64,000 nt of DNA from Anaeromyxobacter oryzisoli (lineage in GTDB: Bacteria; Myxococcota; Myxococcia; Myxococcales; Anaeromyxobacteraceae), in assembly GCF_022690765.1 (NCBI RefSeq), contig NZ_JALCZA010000003.1:92501-156500 (forward strand), in the 5' to 3' direction. Both the position numbers and the translations under genes were made by a program. Numbering within the stretch: the first letter of the stretch is position 1; the number at the start of each line of letters is the position of its first letter. Positions 52,813-64,000 of this stretch are shown here, in pieces. Under the pieces are notes generated by a model that was given only the letters and a program-made list of their open reading frames with translations, was not told the origin of the DNA and did no database searches.

Positions 52813-54687
52813 TCATCGCGACAGGAGCGGCACCCAGCGGAAGGCGGAGCGCCATCCTCCCTCGATCCAGCGCGGGAATCGCCCGTCAGCGGACTCAGGG
52901 TGCGGATACCGGAGCAGGGTCGAATCCTCGAGGAAGCCCTCGTGCAGCCGCTTCATCTTCGTGCAGCTCGTGAGGACGTACCTGGCCTGAGCGTAGTCGT
53001 AGTACTCGTAGTAGCACTGTCGATGCGACATGGACTCCCTGAGGGCGTCGCTCGCCTTCTCCCGACCCGCCGGATAGATGACGATCGGCTCGTAGGGCCC
53101 GCGGAGGCGCTCAGGCGGTCCAAACACCCATCCGACTGGAAGACGTCCGGCGAAGTGAGGCTCCAGGAACACGAGGGCCGGGATCTGTGCCTCGGCCTTC
53201 GCGACGCGGACGGGCTCCGAGATGAACTCCGCGAGGCGGCGCAGCCGCGCCGCGTGCTCGACGAGGAAGCTGCCCGTGCCGAGCGCCGCACACGAGACCG
53301 CGACACCGGCGGCGAGGTACCGATAACGGCCGCTGCCGAGGTGCTCGAGGACGGCAGCGGTCGAGAGCGCGATGAACGGCAGGACCGCGTGGTGATAGAT
53401 GGCGCCGGTCTCGCTTGTTCCCACGGAGTAGTACGCGAACTGGAACGCGAACGTCGCGACCGCGATCCACGCCCACGGCGCAACCGCCGCGCGCGCCGGC
53501 CGCCCGAAGGCAAACCACGCCACGGGTCCGGCGAGCGAGAGCGGCCATCCGAGGCCCCATCCGTTCAGCCGGATGAGCACGGAGCCGACGTTCAGCACGG
53601 CCTTGACGGGGTGGAAGTAGTAGCCGGTCTCTCGAAGGCTCCACCACCCGAACCCGTATCTCTCGACGCTGAACGCATCCCACGGTAGCCGCAGTGCGTG
53701 CGCGGTCAGCGCCGCGTCGTAGAGCAGCACCATGAGCAGCCACGGGACGCCTGCCATGATCGTCGCGAGCACGAAGCGCCGATCGCGCCACAACGCAGGG
53801 AGGATGATGGCCAGCCCGCAGGGGACCGCCATCTGCGGCCGGCACGTGAAGGCGGCGCCTAGCGCGCTGCCCGCGATGAACCCGGAGAAGTCGCCGCCGC
53901 GCCCGGCGGCCCACACCGCGACAGCGATGGCCGCGAGAGCCGGCGCCTGACTGGTCGGCGTCGCCGACGTGAACACGAACTGCGGACTGACGGCGAGGAG
54001 GGCGACACCAATAGTCGCCGTGAGCGTCGCGCCTGCCGCGTGCGCGGCCTTGAACATGAAGTACAGCGTGGCGAATACGAGCAGCACGTGCGGGAGTAGC
54101 GGAACCTCGAGGCGGAGTCCGAGGCTCAGCACGAACGGCGTACCGAACAGGTACTTTCCGGTGGTGCCGGAGCCCGTGAACACGGTGAAGTTCTCGCTCC
54201 AGCGGTTCCCTATCGGGACCGGCGGGTCGAACAACCGGCCCTCGGCGAGTGCGCTCGCCTGCATGAGGTACGTCGGCTCGTCGTCCTGCACCGGCGTTCC
54301 GCGGAAGACCCAGGCTGCGGCCGTCGCCACCAGCAAGCAGCTGGTCAGCGCGATCGGTCGCCAGGAGAAGGACGGCCGGGTTTTGCGCCCCGCGAGCAGC
54401 GGCGCGATCCCGACGCCGACCAGGATGCACCCCGGTGCAAGAAGGACCAGACGCGCGAGGTGGCTCGAGAGCTGTTCCGGGGTGAAGCCGTTCATCGGCG
54501 CGAACGGGAGCGGCTCGAGGGTAGCGTCGTAGCTCGGGAACGAGTAGTAGACGAACTCGTGGAGCCCGCGAGGGATCGAGGCGAGCGCCGCGAAGGCGAG
54601 GGCGGTGAGCCCCAACCCGAGCCCGAGCGCTGCGAACGCGTGCCTTCGGCACAAGCCGGCGGGCAGCGGGACGGTCGGCGCGTTCAT
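52813..54687 (-). CDS. Polytopic membrane protein, GT-C glycosyltransferase-like
   Basis: 624 residues with about a dozen hydrophobic segments and a C-terminal soluble part of about 130 residues rich in Tyr. After the second membrane segment PVQDDEPTYLMQASALAEGR carries the acidic pair typical of GT-C transferases, which use lipid-linked sugars. AFTCRPQMAVPCGLAIILPA and IYHHAVLPFIALS also resemble that fold. Acceptor and sugar are unknown. It is four bases downstream of a UDP-galactopyranose-mutase-like gene, suggesting envelope polysaccharide work. Base composition is visibly less GC-rich than the flanks. Confidence 0.7.
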   Translation of the reverse strand: MNAPTVPLPAGLCRRHAFAALGLGLGLTALAFAALASIPRGLHEFVYYSFPSYDATLEPLPFAPMNGFTPEQLSSHLARLVLLAPGCILVGVGIAPLLAGRKTRPSFSWRPIALTSCLLVATAAAWVFRGTPVQDDEPTYLMQASALAEGRLFDPPVPIGNRWSENFTVFTGSGTTGKYLFGTPFVLSLGLRLEVPLLPHVLLVFATLYFMFKAAHAAGATLTATIGVALLAVSPQFVFTSATPTSQAPALAAIAVAVWAAGRGGDFSGFIAGSALGAAFTCRPQMAVPCGLAIILPALWRDRRFVLATIMAGVPWLLMVLLYDAALTAHALRLPWDAFSVERYGFGWWSLRETGYYFHPVKAVLNVGSVLIRLNGWGLGWPLSLAGPVAWFAFGRPARAAVAPWAWIAVATFAFQFAYYSVGTSETGAIYHHAVLPFIALSTAAVLEHLGSGRYRYLAAGVAVSCAALGTGSFLVEHAARLRRLAEFISEPVRVAKAEAQIPALVFLEPHFAGRLPVGWVFGPPERLRGPYEPIVIYPAGREKASDALRESMSHRQCYYEYYDYAQARYVLTSCTKMKRLHEGFLEDSTLLRYPHPESADGRFPRWIEGGWRSAFRWVPLLSR

Positions 54688-54691
54688 CGCA

Positions 54692-56110
54692 CTAAGCCGC
54701 GCTCTCGCGCCCGGTGCGGATCTCGTGATAGTCGGTGTCCGTGTTCACGGCCCAGAGATCGTGATCGGCGCCCTCGATGTTCTCGACAGCCAGCAGCGCC
54801 GTGAGGATCGAGTGGTCGGCGTTGTTGTACTTGAACATGCCGTACCGGCCTATGGCCTGGAGGTTCTCCAGGCTCCGGACGAACTCGACGACCTGGTCGA
54901 GGTGATGACGGTAGCCGATACGGTACACCGGGTACGCGAGTGGGGCGCGAACCACCGTCCCGTCGGTCACCCGGGCGCGCCCGAGTAACCCGGTCCGCCG
55001 GAGCTCCTCGGTTCCGAACGCGACCAGCTGCGCGTCCGAGGCGGTCCAGAGTGCGTCGCCATCGGAAACGAAGTACTCGAGCCCGAGCGCGCTCGTACGG
55101 GCGTCCGGGACCATCTCGGGGGACCAGTTGCCGAAGTTCTGGATGCGGCCGACTTGGAGGTCGGGCGAGTGCACGTAGATCCATGTGTCCGGGAAGAGGT
55201 CGGGCGCGTCCACGATGAGGTCGATCGTGAGGAGGTGGCGGTACGTCAGGGCGCGTGCGGCGGCGAGCACGCTCGGTGGAGGAGCGGGCCGGAGCCGCTC
55301 GATGAGCATCGTGAGCGGGATGGAGGAGAGGAACTCCTCGCCGTCCAGTCGCACCAGCCCCTCGGGCGTCTCGACGTCGACCGCGACGACGCGAGTGCCG
55401 TTCCGGTGGATGGCGACCGCGCGGTGCCGCATGCGGATCTCCGCGCCCATGCCTGCGGCGAGGATGGCCATCCGCTCGTACATCATCCCAGGGCCGAGTC
55501 GCGGGTAACGGAAATGCTCGATGAGGCTCGCGACATCCTGACCGCGAGAGCCGAGGAATGCATTCCGGATGGCCACGCCGAGCGAGAGGTTCTTGATCCT
55601 TTGGCTCGCCCACTCCGCGCCGATCTCGGAGCAGGGGATTCCCCAGACCTTCTCGGTGTAGGCCTTGAAGAAGATCTCGAAGAGACGGCGCCCGAACCGC
55701 GAGCTCACCCATTCCTCGAAGTTGTCGTCCGCGTCGCCCATTGCGCGCGCGCGGCCGTAGCTCGCCACGCACCGCGCTGCCTCGAGGAGGCCGAGGTTTC
55801 GGAGGGCGTTCGTGACCCGCAGCGGATATTCGAACAAGCGATTTCGATAGTAGATGCGGCTCAGCCGAGGCCGCACGAGGAACTCGTCCCCGAGCACCTC
55901 GTGCCAGAGCTGCTGCACCTCATCGAATTTCGTGAAGAAGCGGTGGCCACCGATGTCGAACCGGTAGCCTCTGTATTCCACGGTCCGGCTGATGCCGCCC
56001 AGCGCGTCGGTCGCCTCGGCCACGACGACGTTGCGACGATGCTTCGAGAGCGCGTAGGCTGCGGCCAGGCCGGCCGGTCCCGCGCCCAAGATCACGGTGC
56101 GTGCAGTCAT
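54692..56110 (-). CDS. FAD-dependent UDP-galactopyranose mutase-like oxidoreductase
   Basis: 472 residues from ATG 56110 (MTARTVILGAGPAGLAAAYA); an ATG two codons upstream is also possible. FAD motifs VAEATDALGGISRTV and FDIGGHRFFTKFDEVQQLW are followed by FKAYTEKVWGIPCSEIGAEW and RIQNFGNWSPEMVPD. Members of this group sit in polysaccharide clusters and may isomerise or oxidise nucleotide sugars; true mutase activity is not proven by sequence. It is probably cotranscribed with the GT-C-like gene. Confidence 0.75.
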   Translation of the reverse strand: MTARTVILGAGPAGLAAAYALSKHRRNVVVAEATDALGGISRTVEYRGYRFDIGGHRFFTKFDEVQQLWHEVLGDEFLVRPRLSRIYYRNRLFEYPLRVTNALRNLGLLEAARCVASYGRARAMGDADDNFEEWVSSRFGRRLFEIFFKAYTEKVWGIPCSEIGAEWASQRIKNLSLGVAIRNAFLGSRGQDVASLIEHFRYPRLGPGMMYERMAILAAGMGAEIRMRHRAVAIHRNGTRVVAVDVETPEGLVRLDGEEFLSSIPLTMLIERLRPAPPPSVLAAARALTYRHLLTIDLIVDAPDLFPDTWIYVHSPDLQVGRIQNFGNWSPEMVPDARTSALGLEYFVSDGDALWTASDAQLVAFGTEELRRTGLLGRARVTDGTVVRAPLAYPVYRIGYRHHLDQVVEFVRSLENLQAIGRYGMFKYNNADHSILTALLAVENIEGADHDLWAVNTDTDYHEIRTGRESAA

Positions 56111-56485
56111 TCCCATTGTTGGATACCGCGTTGCTGAATCGGGGTCCAACGTGAACCGCTTGTCCCATGTTGAACCGACATCTTGGTCGCGCAGGTGTGC
56201 CTACCGTCGTCGGTTCAGGCGCCGGAAACCGGCCGCGGTACAACGACGTGGTGTTCTCCGCCTGGTGCGACGATCCTCTCCTGCGATGGAGAGCGCATTC
56301 TCTGCCGTGGCCACGCCTGCGTGATCGGAGCGAATGTAGGGCGAGGTCGCCATTTCCGTTAGCGAAATCACGGGCTTCCGACCGGTCGCTTCCTTGACCC
56401 CCCGACGAGCCGGCTGCTAAGGTCGAGGGCCTCTGCGGGGCTCCCCCGCATCCGTCTTCGCACCCGCTCCCCGAGGAAGGCACAC
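56111..56485. other. Divergent intergenic region, flavoprotein to pilB
   Basis: 375 bases without a credible gene. It is markedly less GC-rich than the rest of the window over about 56110-56390. It contains a candidate pilB promoter and, near 56425-56445, a small GCGGGGCTCCCCCGC-type hairpin before the pilB ribosome site (GAGGAAGG). Confidence 0.6.
56394..56423 (+). promoter_or_regulatory. Possible promoter of the pil operon
   Basis: TTGACC (56394-56399), 18-base spacer, TAAGGT (56418-56423), 62 bases before the pilB ATG. The -35 is good and the -10 is fair. No sigma-54 site was seen here. Confidence 0.5.
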
Positions 56486-58192
<1,707 letters not shown>

Positions 58193-58275
58193 GGAGGCCT
58201 GCTTCAGGCCTCGGCTTCAGGAGAGCGCCGCGTCGGCGCGTGCGTTCCCGGCGCGATGAGAATGGAGACCCGAAG

Positions 58276-59367
58276 GTGAACCTGCACCAGCTCCTCAAGG
58301 CGATGGTCGAGAAGGGGGCGTCCGACCTCCACATCACGACCGGCTCGCCGCCGCAGCTCCGGATCGACGGCAAGCTCGTCCCCCTGAAGACGCCGCCGCT
58401 CTCGCCCGTGGAGACGAAGCAGCTCTGCTACTCGATCCTCACGGACGCGCAGAAGCACCGGTTCGAGGAGGAGAACGAGCTCGACCTCTCCTTCGGCGTG
58501 AAGGCGCTCTCGCGCTTCCGCGCCAACGTCTTCCTGCAGCGCGGGGCGGTCGCCGGCGCGTTCCGGACCATCCCCTTCAAGATCCTCACCTTCGCCGAGC
58601 TGGGGCTCCCGCCCATCGTCTCCGAGCTCGCGAAGAAGCCGCGCGGGCTCATCCTGGTGACCGGCCCGACCGGCTCCGGCAAGTCCACGACGCTCGCGTC
58701 GATCATCGACAAGATCAACACCGACCGTCACGAGCACATCATCACGGTCGAGGATCCGATCGAGTACCTGCACCCGCACAAGAACTGCGTGGTGAACCAG
58801 CGCGAGGTCGGCGCGGACACGGCCTCGTTCAAGAAGGCGCTCAAGTACATCCTCCGGCAGGACCCGGACGTCGTGCTCATCGGCGAGATGCGCGACCTCG
58901 AGACCATCGAGGCGGCCCTCGTCGTGTCCGAGACCGGCCACCTCGCCTTCGGGACCCTCCACACCAACTCGGCGGTCCAGACCATCAACCGCGTGCTGGA
59001 CGTCTTCCCGCCGTACCAGCAGCCGCAGGTCCGCGCGCAGCTCTCGTTCGTGCTCGAGGGGGTGCTCACCCAGAACCTCCTCCCCAGGGCGGGCGGGCCG
59101 GGGCGCGTCCTCATCATCGAGGTGATGGTCCCGAACCCCGCGATCCGGAACCTCATCCGCGAGGACAAGGTCCACCAGATCTACTCGCAGATGCAGGTCG
59201 GGCAGGCGAAGTTCGGGATGCAGACCTTCAACCAGAGCCTGGCGGCGGCGTACGCGAAGCGGCTCATCACGCTCGAGGACGCCATGGGGCGCTCCTCCGA
59301 CGCCGACGAGCTCAAGAACCTGATCGCCAGCGGGGGAGGGATGCGGCCGCCGCCGATGGCTCGGTAG
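58276..59367 (+). CDS. pilT: Type IV pilus retraction ATPase
   Basis: 363 residues from GTG 58276, with GGAG upstream. MVEKGASDLHITTGSPPQLR, Walker A GPTGSGKST, ITVEDPIEYLH, VLIGEMRDLET with the PilT-type GEMRD, and GHLAFGTLHTNSAVQTINR. The retraction signature near the C-terminus (NPAIRNLIREDKVHQIYSQM) is present. The stop overlaps the first unit of a 9-base tandem array. Confidence 0.95.
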   Translation: MNLHQLLKAMVEKGASDLHITTGSPPQLRIDGKLVPLKTPPLSPVETKQLCYSILTDAQKHRFEEENELDLSFGVKALSRFRANVFLQRGAVAGAFRTIPFKILTFAELGLPPIVSELAKKPRGLILVTGPTGSGKSTTLASIIDKINTDRHEHIITVEDPIEYLHPHKNCVVNQREVGADTASFKKALKYILRQDPDVVLIGEMRDLETIEAALVVSETGHLAFGTLHTNSAVQTINRVLDVFPPYQQPQVRAQLSFVLEGVLTQNLLPRAGGPGRVLIIEVMVPNPAIRNLIREDKVHQIYSQMQVGQAKFGMQTFNQSLAAAYAKRLITLEDAMGRSSDADELKNLIASGGGMRPPPMAR

Positions 59368-59443
59368 CCACGGTAGCCACGGTAGCCACGGTAGCCACGG
59401 TAGCCACGGTAGCCACGGTAGCCGCGGTAGCCACGGTAGCCGC
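59363..59443. repeat. Tandem array of GGTAGCCAC between pilT and pilC
   Basis: Nine head-to-tail copies of the nonamer (59363-59443); the seventh and ninth read GGTAGCCGC, and a partial tenth follows. The pilT stop TAG lies in the first unit. The array ends 73 bases before pilC. Confidence 0.93.
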
Positions 59444-59516
59444 GGTAGGCGGCGGATTCGACCCATCGGAAACGTTGCGCTAGGATCGACGCGGCGTCTC
59501 CATCGCGAGGAACGGA

Positions 59517-60770
59517 ATGGCCCAGGCCGCAGCCGCGAACGTGAAGACCAGGCCGGTCGCCGCGCCCAAGGCGGCGGTCTGGAAGTGGTCCGGCAAGACG
59601 AAGCAGGGCGAGCTCCGCTCCGGCGAGATGGAGGCCCAGGACTCGGGCGCGGTCGAGGCCCGGCTCCGGCAGATGGGCATCGAGCCGACGAAGGTGAAGA
59701 AGAAGCCGAAGGAGCTCCACCTGTCCTTCGGCAACGGCGTGACGACGAAGGACATCCTCGTCTTCACCCGCCAGTTCTCCGTGATGATCGACGCGGGCCT
59801 CCCGCTGGTGCAGGCCCTCGACATCATCGGCGGGCAGGTGGACAACCCCGCGTTCGGGAAGGTGCTCCTGGACGTGAAGTCGAAGGTCGAGTCGGGCTCC
59901 ACCTTCGCCGACGCGCTCGCCAACCACCCCAAGGTCTTCGACGAGCTCTTCGTCCAGCTCGTCCGCGCCGGCGAGATCGGCGGCATCCTCGACACCATCC
60001 TCCAGCGCCTCGGCGCGTACATCGAGAAGAACGACAAGCTCCAGCGCCGCGTGAAGGGCGCCATGGTCTACCCGGCCGTCGTCCTCACCGTCGCCATCGG
60101 CGTGGTCGGCGTCCTGATCGCCTTCGTCGTCCCCACGTTCGAGAAGATGTTCAAGGACATGGGGGGCGCGCTCCCGGGGCCGACGCAGTTCCTCGTGGAC
60201 CTCTCCAGGAACTTCCGCGGGAGCTGGTACCTCTACCTCGGCGTTCCCATCGCGCTCTTCGTCGCGTTCAAGATGGCGATCCGGAAGGGGCGCGGGCAGG
60301 AGATCTGGCACGACACCGTGCTCAAGACGCCGCTGTTCGGCCCGCTCGTCCGCAAGGTCGCGGTGGCCCGGTTCACGCGCACGCTCGGGACGATGATCTC
60401 CTCGGGCGTCCCCATCCTCGACGCCCTCGAGATCGTGGCGAAGACCGCCGGGAATCGCACCATCGAGAAGGCGATCTACTACGTGCGCGCCAAGATCTCC
60501 GAGGGGAAGAACATGGCCGCGCCCCTCGGTGAGACGGAGGTCTTCCCGCCGATGGTGGTGCAGATGATCGGCGTGGGCGAGGCGACCGGCGCGATGGACG
60601 CCATGCTCAACAAGATCGCCGACTTCTACGACGACGAGGTGGACGTGCAGGTCGCCGCGCTCACGAGCATGCTCGAGCCGCTCATGATGGTGTTCCTGGG
60701 CGGCGTCGTCGGCTACTTCATGATCGCCATGTACCTGCCGATCTTCACCATGGCGAGCGCGGTGAAGTAG
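59517..60770 (+). CDS. pilC: Type IV pilus inner-membrane platform protein
   Basis: 417 residues. An N-terminal cytoplasmic region with KTKQGELRSGEMEAQDSG is followed by two GspF domains. The first has FTRQFSVMIDAGLPLVQAL and the second has FTRTLGTMISSGVPILDALE; membrane helices include VVLTVAIGVVGVLIAFVVPTF and MMVFLGGVVGYFMIAMYL. It connects the PilB/PilT motors to the pilus base. Confidence 0.96.
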   Translation: MAQAAAANVKTRPVAAPKAAVWKWSGKTKQGELRSGEMEAQDSGAVEARLRQMGIEPTKVKKKPKELHLSFGNGVTTKDILVFTRQFSVMIDAGLPLVQALDIIGGQVDNPAFGKVLLDVKSKVESGSTFADALANHPKVFDELFVQLVRAGEIGGILDTILQRLGAYIEKNDKLQRRVKGAMVYPAVVLTVAIGVVGVLIAFVVPTFEKMFKDMGGALPGPTQFLVDLSRNFRGSWYLYLGVPIALFVAFKMAIRKGRGQEIWHDTVLKTPLFGPLVRKVAVARFTRTLGTMISSGVPILDALEIVAKTAGNRTIEKAIYYVRAKISEGKNMAAPLGETEVFPPMVVQMIGVGEATGAMDAMLNKIADFYDDEVDVQVAALTSMLEPLMMVFLGGVVGYFMIAMYLPIFTMASAVK

Positions 60771-60778
60771 GCGCGCGG

Positions 60779-62464
60779 GTGCCGGCGTCCGAGCGCAGGA
60801 TGGACGGCGGCGTCACGGCGGCGGAGTCCGCTACCCGGGGCGGCGACCCGTCCGCGAGGCTCCGCCGGGACGGCCTCCACCGGAAGCTCGTCTGGCTCAC
60901 CTTCTTCCGCATCGTCACCGTGACCGTGCTGCTCGGGGGCACCGCCACGGTGACCTGGGCGGCCGATCCCGGGCTTCGCCGGGCCGCGGCGCCCCTCTAC
61001 GCGCTGGTCGGCCTCACCTACCTCGCCTCGCTGGGCTTCGCGCTGCTCCTGCGCACCGGTCGCGGCGACGGCTTCGTCGCCGTCGGGCAGATCCTCACCG
61101 ACGCGGGGGTCGCGGCGGCGGTGGTCGCGCTCACCGGCCGCGCGGACAGCGTGTTCGTGTTCATGTTCTCCATCGCGATCGTGAACGCGAGCATCCTGCT
61201 CTTCCGCCGCGGCGCGCTGCTCGGGCTCGCCCTCTCCGCGGCCGGCTACCTCGTCGTCGCCCTCGAGCCCGCGACGGCGCCCCGCGCCGGCATCCTCGTC
61301 GCGCACCTCGGCGCGTTCGCCGCGACCGCCGCGCTCGCCGGCTACCTCGCCGAGCAGCTCCGTCGCACCGGGGCGCGGCTCGAGGAGCGCGAGGGCGATC
61401 TCGCCGCGATCACCGCCCTGCACGAGGCGGTCGTTCACTCCGTCTCGAGCGGCATCGTGACGCTCGACATCGGGGGTCGGATCACGTTCCTGAACCGGGC
61501 CGCCGAGGAGATCACCGGCCTCCGGCTCCGCGACGTCGCCGGTCTCCCGGTCGCCTCGATCCTCCCGCCGTTCGCGGCGGCCGACGGCCGGGAGCAGCCC
61601 CGCGCGTCGATCGGTCCGGCGCGCGAGGAGACCCGCTTCACGAACGCGCGGGGCGACGTGCTCCGGGTCGGCTTCACCGCCTTCCCGCTCGCGGGTGGAG
61701 GCGGCGAGCGGCTCGGGTCCGCCGTGATCTTCCAGGACCTCACCCGGCTGCGCGAGATGGAGGACGCGGTCCGCCGGAACGAGCGGCTCGCCGACGTCGG
61801 CCGGCTCGCCGCCGGCCTCGCGCACGAGATCCGCAACCCGCTCGCCTCGATGTCGGGCTGCGTCGAGCTCCTCCGGAGCGGCGACGCGCTCCGGCCCGAC
61901 GAGCGGCGGCTCATGGACATCGTGCTGCGCGAGGCGAGCCGCCTCGAGGCGCTCGTCGAGCGCTTCCTCGCGTACTCGCGGCCGCCCGAGCCGCGCCGCG
62001 TACCGACCGATCTCGCGGCGGTGCTGCGCGAGGTGTGCGAGGTCTTCGCGCGGGACCCGGGCGCGGCGAACGTCCGCGTCGAGCGCGCCCTGGCGCACGC
62101 GCCGGCGGCGTGCGACCCGGACCAGCTCCGGCAGGTCGCCTGGAACCTGCTCCTCAACGCCGCCCAGGCGCTCGGGGCGGCGGGGCGGTCGGGCGTGGTC
62201 CGGGTCGCGTCGGGGCTGGCGGGCGAGCGCGCCTGGTTCTCGGTGGAGGACGACGGCCCGGGGGTCGCGCCGGGCGATCGCGAGAAGCTGTTCACCCCCT
62301 TCTTCACCACGAAGCCGAACGGGACCGGGCTCGGGCTCGCGACGGTGCATCGCATCGTGGAGGCGCACGGCGGGAGGATCGCGGTCGAGTCCGAGCCGGG
62401 GCGCGGCGCCCGGTTCGTGGTCGAGGTCCCGCTCGCGCCGCCGCCGGCGGCGCAGGCGCGCTAG
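60779..62464 (+). CDS. pilS: Pilus two-component sensor kinase
   Basis: 561 residues from GTG 60779; an ATG at 60800 is possible. About six membrane helices (30-200), a PAS domain at about 225-335 (HSVSSGIVTLDIGGRITFLN), HisKA with H349 (GLAHEIRNPLASMSGCVELL), and HATPase (NLLLNAAQAL, EDDGPGV, GTGLGLATVHRI). It is in the position of pilS and pairs with the next gene. Confidence 0.93.
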   Translation: MPASERRMDGGVTAAESATRGGDPSARLRRDGLHRKLVWLTFFRIVTVTVLLGGTATVTWAADPGLRRAAAPLYALVGLTYLASLGFALLLRTGRGDGFVAVGQILTDAGVAAAVVALTGRADSVFVFMFSIAIVNASILLFRRGALLGLALSAAGYLVVALEPATAPRAGILVAHLGAFAATAALAGYLAEQLRRTGARLEEREGDLAAITALHEAVVHSVSSGIVTLDIGGRITFLNRAAEEITGLRLRDVAGLPVASILPPFAAADGREQPRASIGPAREETRFTNARGDVLRVGFTAFPLAGGGGERLGSAVIFQDLTRLREMEDAVRRNERLADVGRLAAGLAHEIRNPLASMSGCVELLRSGDALRPDERRLMDIVLREASRLEALVERFLAYSRPPEPRRVPTDLAAVLREVCEVFARDPGAANVRVERALAHAPAACDPDQLRQVAWNLLLNAAQALGAAGRSGVVRVASGLAGERAWFSVEDDGPGVAPGDREKLFTPFFTTKPNGTGLGLATVHRIVEAHGGRIAVESEPGRGARFVVEVPLAPPPAAQAR

Positions 62465-62473
62465 AGGAGACCG

Positions 62474-63853
<1,380 letters not shown>

Positions 63854-64000
63854 GAGCTTTTCGAAGAATTCGGCGAGCTCTCGGGGCGCCACCCGCTTGC
63901 GTTGAGCGTCGCGAGGCACACGATGCCGTCGCCGAGCGGGGCACACGACGACCGAGCAGCGCAGGCGTGCCTGTTGGCACGTCGAGCAGCGCAGGGAGGA
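63854..64000. other. Intergenic tail with direct and inverted repeats (window edge)
   Basis: No gene. Two GGCACACGA copies (63915-63923 and 63940-63948) are followed by CGAGCAGCGCAGG at 63953-63965 and 63983-63995. The last pair flanks the perfect hairpin CGTGCC-TGTT-GGCACG (63966-63981). AGGGAGGA at the very end is a good ribosome site, so a gene probably starts just outside the window. Confidence 0.6.

Noticed and set aside
59363..59443. Nonamer array considered as a CRISPR array or as a GYR-repeat coding region
   Set aside because: Units are 9 bases with no spacers, and no cas genes are nearby. The repeat-coding frames arise from the array itself and have no gene-like flanks.
63972..63992. 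Sigma-54-like TGGCACG near the window end
   Set aside because: The -24 half matches, but the -12 half reads GCAGC, not TTGC. The sequence is better explained as part of the hairpin and direct repeats.

Overview
The window is very GC-rich and dense with genes on both strands. Its content points to a Myxococcota bacterium close to Anaeromyxobacter: a Frz-like chemosensory cluster with a TPR-bearing CheR, a receiver-DUF4388 protein, paired WYL regulators, an ArgJ-ArgB fusion and a pilB-pilT-pilC-pilS-pilR block. The organism is inferred from gene content only.

Layout. 0-3 kb: the 5' part of argE and a HutF-like amidohydrolase on the minus strand, then dapF on the plus strand. 3-6.5 kb: two multidomain response regulators (REC-GAF-degenerate GGDEF; REC-DUF4388-degenerate G domain). 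6.7-16.5 kb: a small hypothetical protein, a histidine kinase overlapping an M16 peptidase, a coiled-coil membrane protein, a DUF1054-like protein, two WYL regulators, a 3-hydroxyisobutyrate-dehydrogenase-like reductase and a protoporphyrinogen-oxidase-like flavoprotein. 16.6-20.5 kb: the arginine operon argC-argJB-argR with a clear ARG box, and tRNA-Leu(CAG) with its own promoter and terminator. 20.5-28.6 kb: an outer-membrane protein, DsbD, and a complete iscS-iscU-iscA-hscB-hscA-fdx-iscX operon behind a good sigma-70-type promoter.

28.8-36.9 kb: a chemotaxis operon on the minus strand (cheY, GAF protein, cheD, cheA, cheW, cheR, cheB) with a transmembrane receptor downstream. 37.2-38.8 kb: two exported proteins. 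39.2-47.4 kb: a second chemosensory cluster whose order and architecture match the Myxococcus frz locus (frzZ divergent; then frzA, frzB, frzCD, frzE, frzG, frzF) followed by a single receiver. 47.5-52.8 kb: YebC, a nucleoside-salvage run (pyrimidine phosphorylase, purine nucleoside phosphorylase, PilZ protein, cytidine deaminase) and RibF. 52.8-56.1 kb: a GT-C-like membrane protein and a UDP-galactopyranose-mutase-like flavoprotein in visibly less GC-rich DNA. 56.5-63.9 kb: type IV pilus motor and regulation genes. The Frz-like pathway and the pilus genes plausibly belong to one motility programme, since Frz controls reversal of the pilus motors in Myxococcus.

The most striking unexplained structure is a family of large palindromic intergenic repeats built from CCGTG/CACGG motifs. 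There are eight repeat units at seven loci, and six of the seven loci lie exactly between convergent genes. Other points worth a look are a HutF homologue that has lost several expected active-site residues, the ArgJ-ArgB fusion, two degenerate signalling enzymes, a 9-bp tandem array between pilT and pilC, and a direct/inverted repeat block downstream of pilR at the window edge.
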